Source: DASTPP01 sp035762175 (GTDB lineage Bacteria > Myxococcota_A > Polyangia > Polyangiales > Polyangiaceae). Taken from it: a stretch of 64,000 nucleotides of DNA. Location of the stretch: NCBI GenBank assembly GCA_035762175.1, contig DASTPP010000064.1:17745-81744 (forward strand), in the 5' to 3' direction. Shown piece after piece: positions 27,436 to 35,658 of the stretch (positions are counted from its first letter, which is position 1; each line of letters opens with the position of its first letter). The position numbers and the translations under genes are program-made. The notes under the pieces are model-generated. The model was not told the DNA's origin. It ran no database searches and was given only the letters and a program-made list of their open reading frames with translations.

Positions 27436-27984
27436 GTGGGCGCGGGCGGCGACGCGCTCCGCACCTCGTTCGGCTCGCTCCGGCGCTGGCGCGCGTCCGA
27501 CGCCGGGTCGCTCGCGCGCCACGCGAACAACCCCGCCGTCGCCCGCACCATGAGCGACGCCTTCCCCTCGCCGTACGGGCCCGACGACGCCCGGCGCTTT
27601 CTCGCGCTCGCCGCGACCCAGGCCGGCTTCTTCGCCATCTGCACGGCCGACGACGAGGCCGTCGGCGGCATCGGCGTCGCGCCCGGGGCCGACATCTACC
27701 GGCTGACCGGCGAGGTCGGCTACTGGCTCGCCGAGCCCTTCTGGGGCCGGGGCATCGTGGCCGAGGCGCTCACGGTCTTCACCCCCTTCGCCTTCAAGCG
27801 CTTCGGCCTCGTGCGCCTCTACGCCCGCCCCTTCGCCACCAACGCGGCGTCGGGCCGCGTGCTCGAGAAGGCGGGCTACGCGCTCGAGGCGAGGCTGCGG
27901 GCGAACGTCGTCAAGAACGGCGCGGTGCTCGACCAGCTCGTCTACGCCGCGCTCGCGCCGGGCGCGCGACCGGGCCCGGCCTGA
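27436..27984 (+). CDS. GNAT acetyltransferase, RimJ/RimL type
   Basis: 182 residues with the RimJ/RimL pattern: LRRWRASDA at the start, EVGYWLAEPFWGRGIVAEAL (acetyl-CoA loop, GRGIV) and NAASGRVLEKAGY near the C-terminus. It probably acetylates a protein N-terminus or a small amine; the substrate is unknown. The GTG start lies 7 bp after the preceding gene. The stop overlaps the ogt start (TGATG), so it belongs to the same transcript. Confidence 0.85.
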   Translation: MGAGGDALRTSFGSLRRWRASDAGSLARHANNPAVARTMSDAFPSPYGPDDARRFLALAATQAGFFAICTADDEAVGGIGVAPGADIYRLTGEVGYWLAEPFWGRGIVAEALTVFTPFAFKRFGLVRLYARPFATNAASGRVLEKAGYALEARLRANVVKNGAVLDQLVYAALAPGARPGPA

Positions 27985-28526
27985 TGCACGACGTCGACCC
28001 CTGGTTCGACGATCGCGGCGGCCCCGAGGGGCCCGCGTTCGAGCGGCAGGTGCCGAGCCCGGTCGGGCCCTTGCGGCTCGTGGCGTCGGCGAGCGCGCTG
28101 GTGGGGCTCTACTTTCCCGGGCACCGGGGGGCCCCCGCCCCCGGGCGCCCGGCCGACGAGCGGCACCCGGTGCTCGCGCAGGCGGAGGCGCAGCTCCGCG
28201 AGTACTTCGCCGGCCGGAGGCTCGCCTTCTCGCTGCCGCTCGCCCCGCGCGGCACGCCCTTTCAGCGGCGGGTCTGGCGGGCGCTCGTCGCGATCGGGCC
28301 GGGCGAGACGCGCTCGTACGCCGAGCTCGCGCGCGGGCTCGGCCGCCCGACCGCCGCGCGGGCGGCGGGGGCGGCCAACGCGAAGAACCCCCTCTCGATC
28401 GTCGTGCCCTGCCACCGCGTCGTCGGGTCCGGGGGCGCGCTGACGGGCTACGCCGGCGGGCTCGAGCGCAAGGCGTGGTTGCTCGCGCACGAGCGGGCGC
28501 TCGGCGGGCGGCCCCGCCCAGGCTGA
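27984..28526 (+). CDS. ogt: Methylated-DNA--protein-cysteine methyltransferase
   Basis: 180 residues. The suicide-acceptor motif VPCHRVV has Cys143. The family segments GTPFQRRVWRAL, RSYAELA, the helix-turn-helix RPTAARAAGAANAKNP and LTGYAGGLERK are all present. The protein removes alkyl groups from O6-alkylguanine. It lacks an AdaA/AlkA domain, so it is the Ogt type. It overlaps the GNAT gene by TGATG. Confidence 0.93.
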   Translation: MHDVDPWFDDRGGPEGPAFERQVPSPVGPLRLVASASALVGLYFPGHRGAPAPGRPADERHPVLAQAEAQLREYFAGRRLAFSLPLAPRGTPFQRRVWRALVAIGPGETRSYAELARGLGRPTAARAAGAANAKNPLSIVVPCHRVVGSGGALTGYAGGLERKAWLLAHERALGGRPRPG

Positions 28527-28570
28527 AGCCCGGGCGGTCGACGAGGCGGGCGCCTCGCGCTGCCGGCGGG

Positions 28571-29725
28571 TCAGACCTCCGGCGCCAGCTCGGCGATCTC
28601 GACGTCCCAGAAGCGCGAGAGCGGCAGGCTCTTGACGGCGGCCTCGGCCGCGGCGGCGTCCTGGGCGCGCACGACGAGCCAGCCGCGGCGCCGGTCGACG
28701 GCCAGGTTCAGGCCCGCGACGACGCCATCGCGCGAGAGCTCGCCGAAGCGCCGGTGCTCGTCGGGCAGGACGGCCGCGATCTGCTCGCTCGTCGCCTCGG
28801 GGCGCGTGACGAGCGACGCGAGGAAGCGCCGCGAGCCGTGGCGCGCGACGGCGAGGGCGGGCGCGAGGACGGTGCGGGCGAACTCGGCGAGGGTCGTCGC
28901 GGTGGTCGTCGCGTCGGTGCGGGGCTCGGCCGGGTCGAGCTTGCCCGCCCGGATGGCCTCGAACATCTCGGCGTACAGGTCGACGACGAAGGGCGGCGCG
29001 CCCGACGCGGCCAGGCCCTTGCGCGCCTCGTCGACGCTCACCTCGACGTAGCGCAGGGGCCGGCCGAGCTCGCGGCCGAGGGTGGCGGCGACCTCGTCCC
29101 ACGAGAGGTCGGCCGGGCCGTGCACGCCGAGCGCGCGGTGCCCGCGCCACGAGCGGTCGGCGAAGAGCTGCCCGGCGCGCAGCCCGATGTCGCGCGTCGC
29201 CACCCAGGGGAACCTCTTCGCCGCCGGGACCGGCGAGAAGACCGCGCCCTTCGCGGCGATGGCGGGCAAGTCGCGGAAGATGTTCTCCATGAAGAAGCCG
29301 GGGCGCAGCGAGGTGACGTCGGGCAGCGCGGCCTCGAAGGCGCGCTCGACCGCGAGCAGCGAGCCGACCGGCCCCGTGCCCGGCCCGTGGTGGGCGCCGA
29401 CGCTCGAGAGCACCACGGCGCGCGCGAGCCCGCGGCGGGCGGCGGCCCCGGCGGCGCGCTCGGCCGCGGCGACGGCCCAGTCGTGGAAGTCGGGGCGCAG
29501 CGCCGGCGGCGTCAGCCAGAAGACGCCCGTCGCGCCCTCGAAGGCGCGGTCGAGTACGGCCGGGTCGTCGATGTTGCCCTCGACGAGGCGCGCGCCGCGC
29601 TCGACGAAGGGCCGCACCTTGTCGGGCGAGCGGCTGATGAGGGTGAGGGGCTCGCCCAGATCGAGCAGGTACGTGGCGAGGGCGCGGCCGATCTGCGAAG
29701 CGGGGGTATTGATGACGACGCTCAT
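28571..29725 (-). CDS. NmrA-type NAD(P)-binding reductase fused to a muconolactone isomerase-like domain
   Basis: 384 residues. The N-terminal ~285 form an NmrA/atypical SDR: VVINTPASQIGRAL nucleotide loop, LISRSPDK, VEGNIDDP, VVLSSVGAHHG and LRPGFFMENI. It is close to NAD(P)H:quinone oxidoreductase/NmrA proteins. After a short linker, residues ~298-384 form a small ferredoxin-like domain (FLASLVTRP, EHRRFGELSRDG, LPLSRFWDVEIAELAP). It resembles muconolactone isomerase/YciI-like folds. The two parts are usually separate genes. Start ATG 29725. Confidence 0.8.
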   Translation of the reverse strand: MSVVINTPASQIGRALATYLLDLGEPLTLISRSPDKVRPFVERGARLVEGNIDDPAVLDRAFEGATGVFWLTPPALRPDFHDWAVAAAERAAGAAARRGLARAVVLSSVGAHHGPGTGPVGSLLAVERAFEAALPDVTSLRPGFFMENIFRDLPAIAAKGAVFSPVPAAKRFPWVATRDIGLRAGQLFADRSWRGHRALGVHGPADLSWDEVAATLGRELGRPLRYVEVSVDEARKGLAASGAPPFVVDLYAEMFEAIRAGKLDPAEPRTDATTTATTLAEFARTVLAPALAVARHGSRRFLASLVTRPEATSEQIAAVLPDEHRRFGELSRDGVVAGLNLAVDRRRGWLVVRAQDAAAAEAAVKSLPLSRFWDVEIAELAPEV

Positions 29726-29805
29726 GCCGAGAGGGGTAAGGCCCGCCGGCGGGCGCGCGATGACCGTTCGGCTCGAACTTATAGCCGGGCGTCTTGCCCG
29801 CCGCG

Positions 29806-29834
29806 TTGACCCGGGCCCCCCCCCCCCTTAGTCT
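29806..29834 (+). promoter_or_regulatory. Possible promoter for the SDR gene
   Basis: TTGACC (29806-29811) and TAGTCT (29829-29834), 17-bp spacing through a poly-C run, 54 bp before the ATG at 29888. The -35 box is good, the -10 box weak. Confidence 0.3.
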
Positions 29835-29887
29835 GGCGCCCGGCCGGGGGGGGGCGCGGCGTCATTCGCCAGAAAGGTGGGCGGGCC

Positions 29888-30703
29888 ATGAGCGGGCGCG
29901 TTTCGATCGTCACCGGGGGCGCGAGCGGCATCGGGCGGGCCTTGGTCACGGCCCTGGTCGCCGCGGGCGACCGGGTGGTCGCCGTCGATCTCGACGAAGA
30001 GGGGCTCGCGCGCGCGGCCGACGCCGAGCGCTGGCCCGAGGGCCGCGTCGACCGGCGCCGCCTCGACGTGCGCGACGCCCCCGGCTGGGACGCCCTCATC
30101 GCCTCGGTCGCGCGCGACGTCGGCCCCCTCGACCTGCTCGTCAACAACGCCGGCGTGCTCAAGCCGGGCGCGGTCGAGGCGATCGCCTACGCCGACATCG
30201 ACTTTCACCTCGACGTCAACGCCAAGGGCGCCATCTACGGCACGGCCGCGGCGGCGCGGGCCATGGCCGCGCGCGGGCGCGGGCACATCGTCAACGTCGC
30301 CTCGCTCGCCGCGCTCGCGCCCGTGCCCGGCCTCTCGCTCTACGCCGCGTCCAAGCACGCGCTGCGCGGCTTCTCGCTCTCGGTCGCCGTCGAGCTGCGC
30401 CCGAAGGGCGTCTTCGTCACCTGCGTGTGCCCCGACGCCGTCGCCACGCCCATGCTCGATCTGCAGCTCGACTACCCCGAGGCCGCCCTCACCTTCTCGG
30501 GCTCGGCGCCCCTCACCGCCGACGACGTCGCCCGCGCCGTCGTCGCCGCCCTCGCGAAGCGCCCCGTCGAGATCACCCTGCCCACCTCGCGCGGCCTCAC
30601 CGCCAAGGCCGCCGGCGCCCTGCCCAACCTCGCCCACCACGTCGCGCCCCTGCTCACCCGCAAGGGCCGCGACCGCCAAGAATCGATGCGCAAGGGCCGC
30701 TGA
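29888..30703 (+). CDS. Short-chain dehydrogenase/reductase
   Basis: 271 residues, classical SDR: cofactor loop TGGASGIG (9-16), NNAG, catalytic Ser in NVASLAAL, YAASK. VDLDEEG after strand 2 (an acidic residue) favours NAD. The substrate cannot be read from the sequence. It is monocistronic and followed by a gene-free stretch with the 43-bp repeat array. Confidence 0.88.
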   Translation: MSGRVSIVTGGASGIGRALVTALVAAGDRVVAVDLDEEGLARAADAERWPEGRVDRRRLDVRDAPGWDALIASVARDVGPLDLLVNNAGVLKPGAVEAIAYADIDFHLDVNAKGAIYGTAAAARAMAARGRGHIVNVASLAALAPVPGLSLYAASKHALRGFSLSVAVELRPKGVFVTCVCPDAVATPMLDLQLDYPEAALTFSGSAPLTADDVARAVVAALAKRPVEITLPTSRGLTAKAAGALPNLAHHVAPLLTRKGRDRQESMRKGR

Positions 30704-30837
30704 GCCGCCCGTGCGCCGCCCCGCCGCCCTCTTCGGCTGCTCGTCGCCGCCGCCGCCCCCCAAGGCCTGCCCGGCGGCCCGCGCTGGCCCGCCGCGCGGC
30801 TCGAGAAGCTGAAGGGGTAGGCCCCGAAAGGGGGGCG

Positions 30838-31275
30838 AACCTTTCGAATGGTGGTTCGAGGGCATCGACCCCCTCGCCCAACCTTTCGAAGGGCTCTGAC
30901 AGGGTCACCCGTCCCCTCGGCGCACCGCTCGAAAGGTTCTCGAAGGGTGTCGACGATCCCCGCGCAACCTTTCGAAAGGTTCTCGAAGGGTGTCGACGAC
31001 CCCGGCGCAACCCTCGAAAGGTTCGCTCGAGGGGGTCGATGCCCTCGAACCACCATTCGAAAGGTTCTGGAAGGGTGTCGATGACCCCGGCGCAACCTTT
31101 CGAAAGGTTCTCGAAGGGTGTCGATGACCCCCGCGCAACCTTTCGAAAGGTTCTGGAAGGGTGTCGATGACCCCCGCGCAACCTTTCGGAGGTTTGCCGA
31201 GGGTCGTCGATGCCCCCGGCGCAACCTTTCGAAAGGTTCGTGGCGGCCGGGCCCCCCCTCGCCCGACCTTTAGCG
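30838..31275. repeat. Tandem array, about 10 units of 43 bp, each centred on AACCTTTCGAAAGGTT
   Basis: Units begin at 30838, 30880, 30923, 30966, 31009, 31051, 31094, 31137, 31180 and 31223, with a degenerate eleventh at 31265. Spacing is 42-43 bp throughout. The best copies contain the 16-bp perfect palindrome AACCTTTCGAAAGGTT, then TCTCGAAGGGTGTCGATGA and a C/G run. Inner copies are nearly identical; end copies are worn. Because the whole unit is conserved there are no variable spacers. The period is not a multiple of three. The array fills the gap between the convergent SDR and RND genes; 30704-30837 holds nothing else. Confidence 0.9.
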
Positions 31276-34200
31276 CCGCTTCGGGCGCCCGAGGCCGCCT
31301 TCGACGGGGCGAAGCGCGGGCGGTTGCGCGGCGTTGCCGCCCTGCGGACGAAGCCCCGACGGAGTGAGCGGCCCGCTGGGCGCAGCGAGCGGGCTCAGGC
31401 GGGTCGGGCCGCCGAGCGCGTCGGGCTGCGGGCCGGCCGGCGGGGGCGTCGGCGCGGGCAAGGCGCCGTACTTCGCGATGTTCGGGCGCGACGAGGGCAG
31501 GTCGGCCTGCCTCGGGCTCGGGGGCACGGGCGGAAGCGGCAACCAGGGCAGGTTCGGCATCAGGGTGCCCCCAGGCGGGCTCAGCGGCGCTGCCATCGGG
31601 GTGCCCCGAGGCGGGCTCGGGGGCGACGACGGGGCGTGCCACGCGGGCGCAGGCGGCTCCAGAAGCCGGGTCGGCACGTTCGCTTCGTCTTCTTCGGGGT
31701 ACGCCCGCGGGAGGCGCGCGGCCAGATCGGTGCGCGGGGGCGCGGCGGGGCCCTCACCCCTGGCCCCTCTCCCGAGGGAGAGGGGAAGGGCGGGCGGTGC
31801 GGCATGGGCGGCGAGCCGGGGGTCGCCCGCGTAGGGCGGCGGGTGCGGGGTCGCCGGGGCGCCGGGCCGCTGGGCCGCGTGGGGCATCAACTTGGTGCGG
31901 TCGGCGTCGACGCGCGGCAGCTCTTGGGTGCGGTCGACGAGGGGGGCCTTGCCGGTGTGGCGCTGCGCCATGACGAGCGTGCGCTCGGCGGCGGGCAGGG
32001 CGGGCCCGGCGAACGAGGGCAGGCCGGCGCCGGCGGGCCCCTCGCCCCTGGCCCCTCTCCCGGGGGCGAGGGCAAGAGAAGGCGGCGGAGCGGCGGGGTG
32101 GGCGGGGGCCCAGCGCACCCATTTCAAGTCCATCGCGAAGATGGCGTAGAGCACCGGCACGAGCACGAGGGTGACGCCGGTGGCGACGGTGAGGCCGCCG
32201 ATCTGGACGTAGCAGAGCGGCTCCCAGAGGGGGCCGCCGTGCACGGCGAGCGGCACGAGGCCGAGCACCGTCGCGCCGACGGTGATGAGCACGGGGCGCA
32301 GGCGCTTGGCGCCGGCGTCGAGCAGGGCCGTGCGCAGATCTTCGCCGTGCTCTTGGGCCTCTTCGAGGTAGTCGAAGAGCACGATGACGTGGCTGACGAT
32401 GACGCCGATGAGGCTGATGACGCCGACCGAGGCCATGAAGCTGAAGGGCGAGCGCGTCAGGGCGAGCGCGACGAGGGCGCCCGAGATACCGAAGGGTATG
32501 GCGGCGAAGACGATGAGAGGCTTCAGCGCGTTTTTGAACTGCACGACGAGGGTGAGCAAGATGGCGACGACCGAGACGACGCCGGCGAGGCCGCTGTCGC
32601 CGGCGACGCGGCGCACGTTCTCTTCGGTGCCGCCGACCTCCATCGAGTAGCCGGGGGGCAGCGAGGCCTGGAACGCTTCGAGGGCGGGGCGCGCGGCCTT
32701 CATCACCTCGGAGGGCAGAAAGCCCGCGGCCGGCAGGCACGCGATCGAGACCGTGCGCACCTGGTTTCGGCGCTGAATCTTCTCGGTCGTGAAGCTGTAG
32801 TCGACCTTCGAGATCTGGCGCAGGGGCACGCGCTGGGCGCCGCGCGACGAGAGCACGTAGAGGTTGCTGACGCTGCCGACGTTGCCCCGCTCTTCGGCCC
32901 GCAGGCGCGCCACGATGGGAATCAGCTTGTCGCCCTCGCGCAGGTAGTTGAGGGGCAGGCCGTTCAGGCCGCCGGCCGACGAGGTGGCGACGTCGACGTT
33001 GGTCACGCCGGCGAGCTGCGCGCGCACCGGGTCGACGGCCAGGTCGATGCGGAAGCTGTTGACGCCCCAGTCGTCGCGCACGCGCTCGGCGGCGTCGACC
33101 CGGCGGAAGATCTCTTGCGCCCGCTCGGAGAGCTGGCGGAGGGTGGTGACGTCGTTGCCCGAGACGCGAACCTCGACCGGGTAGGGCACGAACTTGCCGT
33201 TCTCGAGCTGGCGCACGTCGACGCGCGCGCCCGGCACGCGCGCCGTGAGGGCGTCTTGCAGCGGGCCGATCAGGCGGGCGGTGTCGCGGTCGTCGTAGAC
33301 CTCGAGCACGAGCTGGGCGTAGTTCTGTTGCCGGAGCTGCGGCGCGAGCGAGTACCAGAAGCGGGGGGCGCCGCCGCCGACGAAGCCCGTGACCGAGCGC
33401 AGCATCTGGCGGGGCTTGCCGGTGCCGCCGCCCGACCGGCCGAAGTCGGCGGCGACCTCGCGGACGACCCGGTCGGCGAGGGCGGCGGTCTCGGCCGTCG
33501 CCGAGATCGAGGCGTCTTCGGGCAGGGAGATGTCGACGTACGAGAGGTACGACAAATCTTTGGGGAAGAAGCTGCTCTTGAGCCGCGAGCCGGCGACGCC
33601 GCCGGCGACGAGCACGAGGGTCGAGGCGGCGAGCACGGCGTAGCGGCGGTCGACGGCGCGGCCGACGGCGCGGCGGTACGCGCCCATCGCGCGCTCGGCG
33701 AGGCCCCCGCCCGCGCCCGGGGGCCGGGGGCGCAAGAGCGCGAGCCCGAGCAGGGGGATGAACGACATCGACACGAGGCGCGAGGCGACGAGCGAGCAGG
33801 TCATCACCACGGGCAGGGCGTAGACGAAGCGCCCGACGTCGCCGCGGATGATGAGAAAGGGCAGGTAGGCGACGACGTTGGTGATGGTCGCGAAGAGAAT
33901 GGCCCGGGCGAGCTTGGTCGGCCCGAGCCAGGCGGCGACGTGGCGGGGCCGGCCCGCGTCGAGCTCGGCCTTGATGGCGTCGCCGGCGACGACGGGGTCG
34001 TCGACGAGCAGGCCGAGCGCCAAGATGAGCGCCGCGAGCGACATCTGTTGAATGTCGACGCCGAGCGCGGACATGAAGACGAAGGTCATCGCCAGCGTGA
34101 CGGGGATCGAGAGCGCCAGCACGAGGGCCGAGCGCCACTCGCGGAAGCCCAAGAAGCCGACGACGACGATGATGGCGATGGCCTCGTAGAGGCTGACCAG

Positions 34201-35658
34201 AAAGAGGTCGACCTTCTCTTCGACCTGCCGGGGCTGGTCGCTGGTGCGGGCGACGACGAGGTCTTCGGGCACGAGCAGGCGCGCCTCGTCGAGCGCGGCG
34301 TCGATCTCGCGCGAGAACTGGGCGATGTGCTCGCCCTCGCGCATCTGCACCGCGAGCGTGATGGCCCGGGCGGTCTGGAACTCGCCGCCCGCGTCGCGGT
34401 AGGTGTGAAAGTTGAGGTAGCGCGGGGGCGCCTCGTAGTCGCGGGCGACCTCGACGACGTCGCGCACGTAGGTGACGGCGCCCGCGGGGGTGGTGGCGAG
34501 CACGGTGTCGCCGATGTCGCGCTCGCCCTTGTAGCCGCCCGAGGGCTCGACGGTGAGGTTGCGCCCCTCGGCCTCGAGGGTGCCGCCGGGCATCTGCGCG
34601 TTGCGCGCGGCGATGGCGTCGCGCAGCGCCGACTGGCCGAGGCCGAGGGCGGCCAGGCGCTCTTGCGAGTAGTTGAGAAAGATGCGCTCGCCGACCACGC
34701 CCGCGCGCGTCACCTTGGCCACGGCGGGCACGCGCCGCAGGCGCTTGGCGACGGCGTCGGTGAAGTCGTCGAGCTCGCGGTAGCTGTAGCGCTCGCCCGC
34801 GGCCTCGGCGAGCTCGCCGGGCAGCCGGTCGAGCGGGCCGACGAAGGCGGGGCGCCAGACGTCGGGGTGAATGCGCGAGGCCTGCAGGCGCTCGGACAGG
34901 AAGCGCCCGACGAGCCGCTGGAGCGCCGGCACGCCGCCCCCGAGGGCCGCGTCGACGGCGACGAAGCCCGGGCCCTCGACGGCCTTGACGTCGGCGGCCC
35001 CCTGCTGCGCCGCGAACGCGGCGAAGAGGCCGGCGACGCGCCGCACGGGCTCGGGGCTCAAGCTGCCGGGGAAGTTCAAGACGACCGACGCGCGCTCGCC
35101 CCCGGCCCCCGCCCGCGCCTTCGCGAGCGCCGCGCCGATCGCCTCGGCCCGCAGCTCGACCTCGACGTCGCGCGCCTTGGGCCCGGCCACGGTGAGCATG
35201 AGCGCGGCGGTGTCGCCGAAGTCTTTCTGGAACTCGATCGGCGAGGCGCCCGCCGGCAGATCGGTGAGGGCCCGCAGGCGCAGGTCGATGTCGTCGAAGG
35301 CCTTCGGCACCTCGGCGAAGGGCAGCGCCTCGCGCAGCACCACGCTCACGACCGACAGGCCCGTGCGCGACGACGACTCGATGCGCTCGACCTCGGCGCT
35401 CTGCGCGACGCGCTCTTCGATCTTGCGGGTGACGAGCTCTTCGACCTTCTCGGCGGGCGCGCCCGGCCAGGCGCAGACGGCCACCGCCGTGCGCACCTTG
35501 ATGAAGGGGTCCTTGCGCTGGGGCATCTGCGCGTAGGCGTAGAGGCCGAAGAGCAGGGTGGCGGCGAGCAGCACCCAGGCGACGTGGCGCGCCTCGGTGA
35601 AGTAGCGCGCGACGTTGCGCGTCCGGGCGACGAGCTCGCGGTCGTCCGGGCGGCTCAC
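31270..35658 (-). CDS. RND-family efflux permease with extended periplasmic loop and Pro-rich cytoplasmic tail
   Basis: 1462 residues. TM1 is about 27-46; TM2 starts near 485, so the first periplasmic loop is about 150 residues longer than in AcrB. The proton-relay pair D553-D554 lies in GLLVDDPVVAGDA. The usual twelve membrane segments end near 1175. A ~285-residue Pro/Ala-rich tail follows that contains two REP-like repeats translated in frame. No membrane-fusion or outer-membrane partner gene is adjacent. The GTG at 35658 overlaps the patatin stop (GTGA), making it the last gene of the PKS operon. It probably exports the lipid product, as MmpL proteins do; that is inference. Confidence 0.88.
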   Translation of the reverse strand: MSRPDDRELVARTRNVARYFTEARHVAWVLLAATLLFGLYAYAQMPQRKDPFIKVRTAVAVCAWPGAPAEKVEELVTRKIEERVAQSAEVERIESSSRTGLSVVSVVLREALPFAEVPKAFDDIDLRLRALTDLPAGASPIEFQKDFGDTAALMLTVAGPKARDVEVELRAEAIGAALAKARAGAGGERASVVLNFPGSLSPEPVRRVAGLFAAFAAQQGAADVKAVEGPGFVAVDAALGGGVPALQRLVGRFLSERLQASRIHPDVWRPAFVGPLDRLPGELAEAAGERYSYRELDDFTDAVAKRLRRVPAVAKVTRAGVVGERIFLNYSQERLAALGLGQSALRDAIAARNAQMPGGTLEAEGRNLTVEPSGGYKGERDIGDTVLATTPAGAVTYVRDVVEVARDYEAPPRYLNFHTYRDAGGEFQTARAITLAVQMREGEHIAQFSREIDAALDEARLLVPEDLVVARTSDQPRQVEEKVDLFLVSLYEAIAIIVVVGFLGFREWRSALVLALSIPVTLAMTFVFMSALGVDIQQMSLAALILALGLLVDDPVVAGDAIKAELDAGRPRHVAAWLGPTKLARAILFATITNVVAYLPFLIIRGDVGRFVYALPVVMTCSLVASRLVSMSFIPLLGLALLRPRPPGAGGGLAERAMGAYRRAVGRAVDRRYAVLAASTLVLVAGGVAGSRLKSSFFPKDLSYLSYVDISLPEDASISATAETAALADRVVREVAADFGRSGGGTGKPRQMLRSVTGFVGGGAPRFWYSLAPQLRQQNYAQLVLEVYDDRDTARLIGPLQDALTARVPGARVDVRQLENGKFVPYPVEVRVSGNDVTTLRQLSERAQEIFRRVDAAERVRDDWGVNSFRIDLAVDPVRAQLAGVTNVDVATSSAGGLNGLPLNYLREGDKLIPIVARLRAEERGNVGSVSNLYVLSSRGAQRVPLRQISKVDYSFTTEKIQRRNQVRTVSIACLPAAGFLPSEVMKAARPALEAFQASLPPGYSMEVGGTEENVRRVAGDSGLAGVVSVVAILLTLVVQFKNALKPLIVFAAIPFGISGALVALALTRSPFSFMASVGVISLIGVIVSHVIVLFDYLEEAQEHGEDLRTALLDAGAKRLRPVLITVGATVLGLVPLAVHGGPLWEPLCYVQIGGLTVATGVTLVLVPVLYAIFAMDLKWVRWAPAHPAAPPPSLALAPGRGARGEGPAGAGLPSFAGPALPAAERTLVMAQRHTGKAPLVDRTQELPRVDADRTKLMPHAAQRPGAPATPHPPPYAGDPRLAAHAAPPALPLSLGRGARGEGPAAPPRTDLAARLPRAYPEEDEANVPTRLLEPPAPAWHAPSSPPSPPRGTPMAAPLSPPGGTLMPNLPWLPLPPVPPSPRQADLPSSRPNIAKYGALPAPTPPPAGPQPDALGGPTRLSPLAAPSGPLTPSGLRPQGGNAAQPPALRPVEGGLGRPKRR
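31751..31785. repeat. REP-like hairpin inside the RND tail, copy A
   Basis: CCCTCACCCCTGGCCCCTCT at 31751-31770 runs into a hairpin with arms CCCCTCTCC (31764-31772) and GGAGAGGGG (31777-31785). It is the same family as 26522-26660 and 32038-32072. Confidence 0.75.
32038..32072. repeat. REP-like hairpin inside the RND tail, copy B
   Basis: Arms CCCTCGCCCC (32039-32048) and GGGGCGAGGG (32063-32072) enclose TGGCCCCTCTCCCG, the same core as the copies at 31751 and 26531. It is read through in frame by the permease gene. Confidence 0.75.

Noticed and set aside
30472..31224. Open frames through the 43-bp array encoding repeated peptides
   Set aside because: The period is not a multiple of three, several frames on both strands are open, and there is no start with ribosome site.
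30838..31275. 43-bp repeat array considered as CRISPR
   Set aside because: The entire unit is conserved, including the part that would be spacer. There are no unique spacers, and no cas genes in the window.
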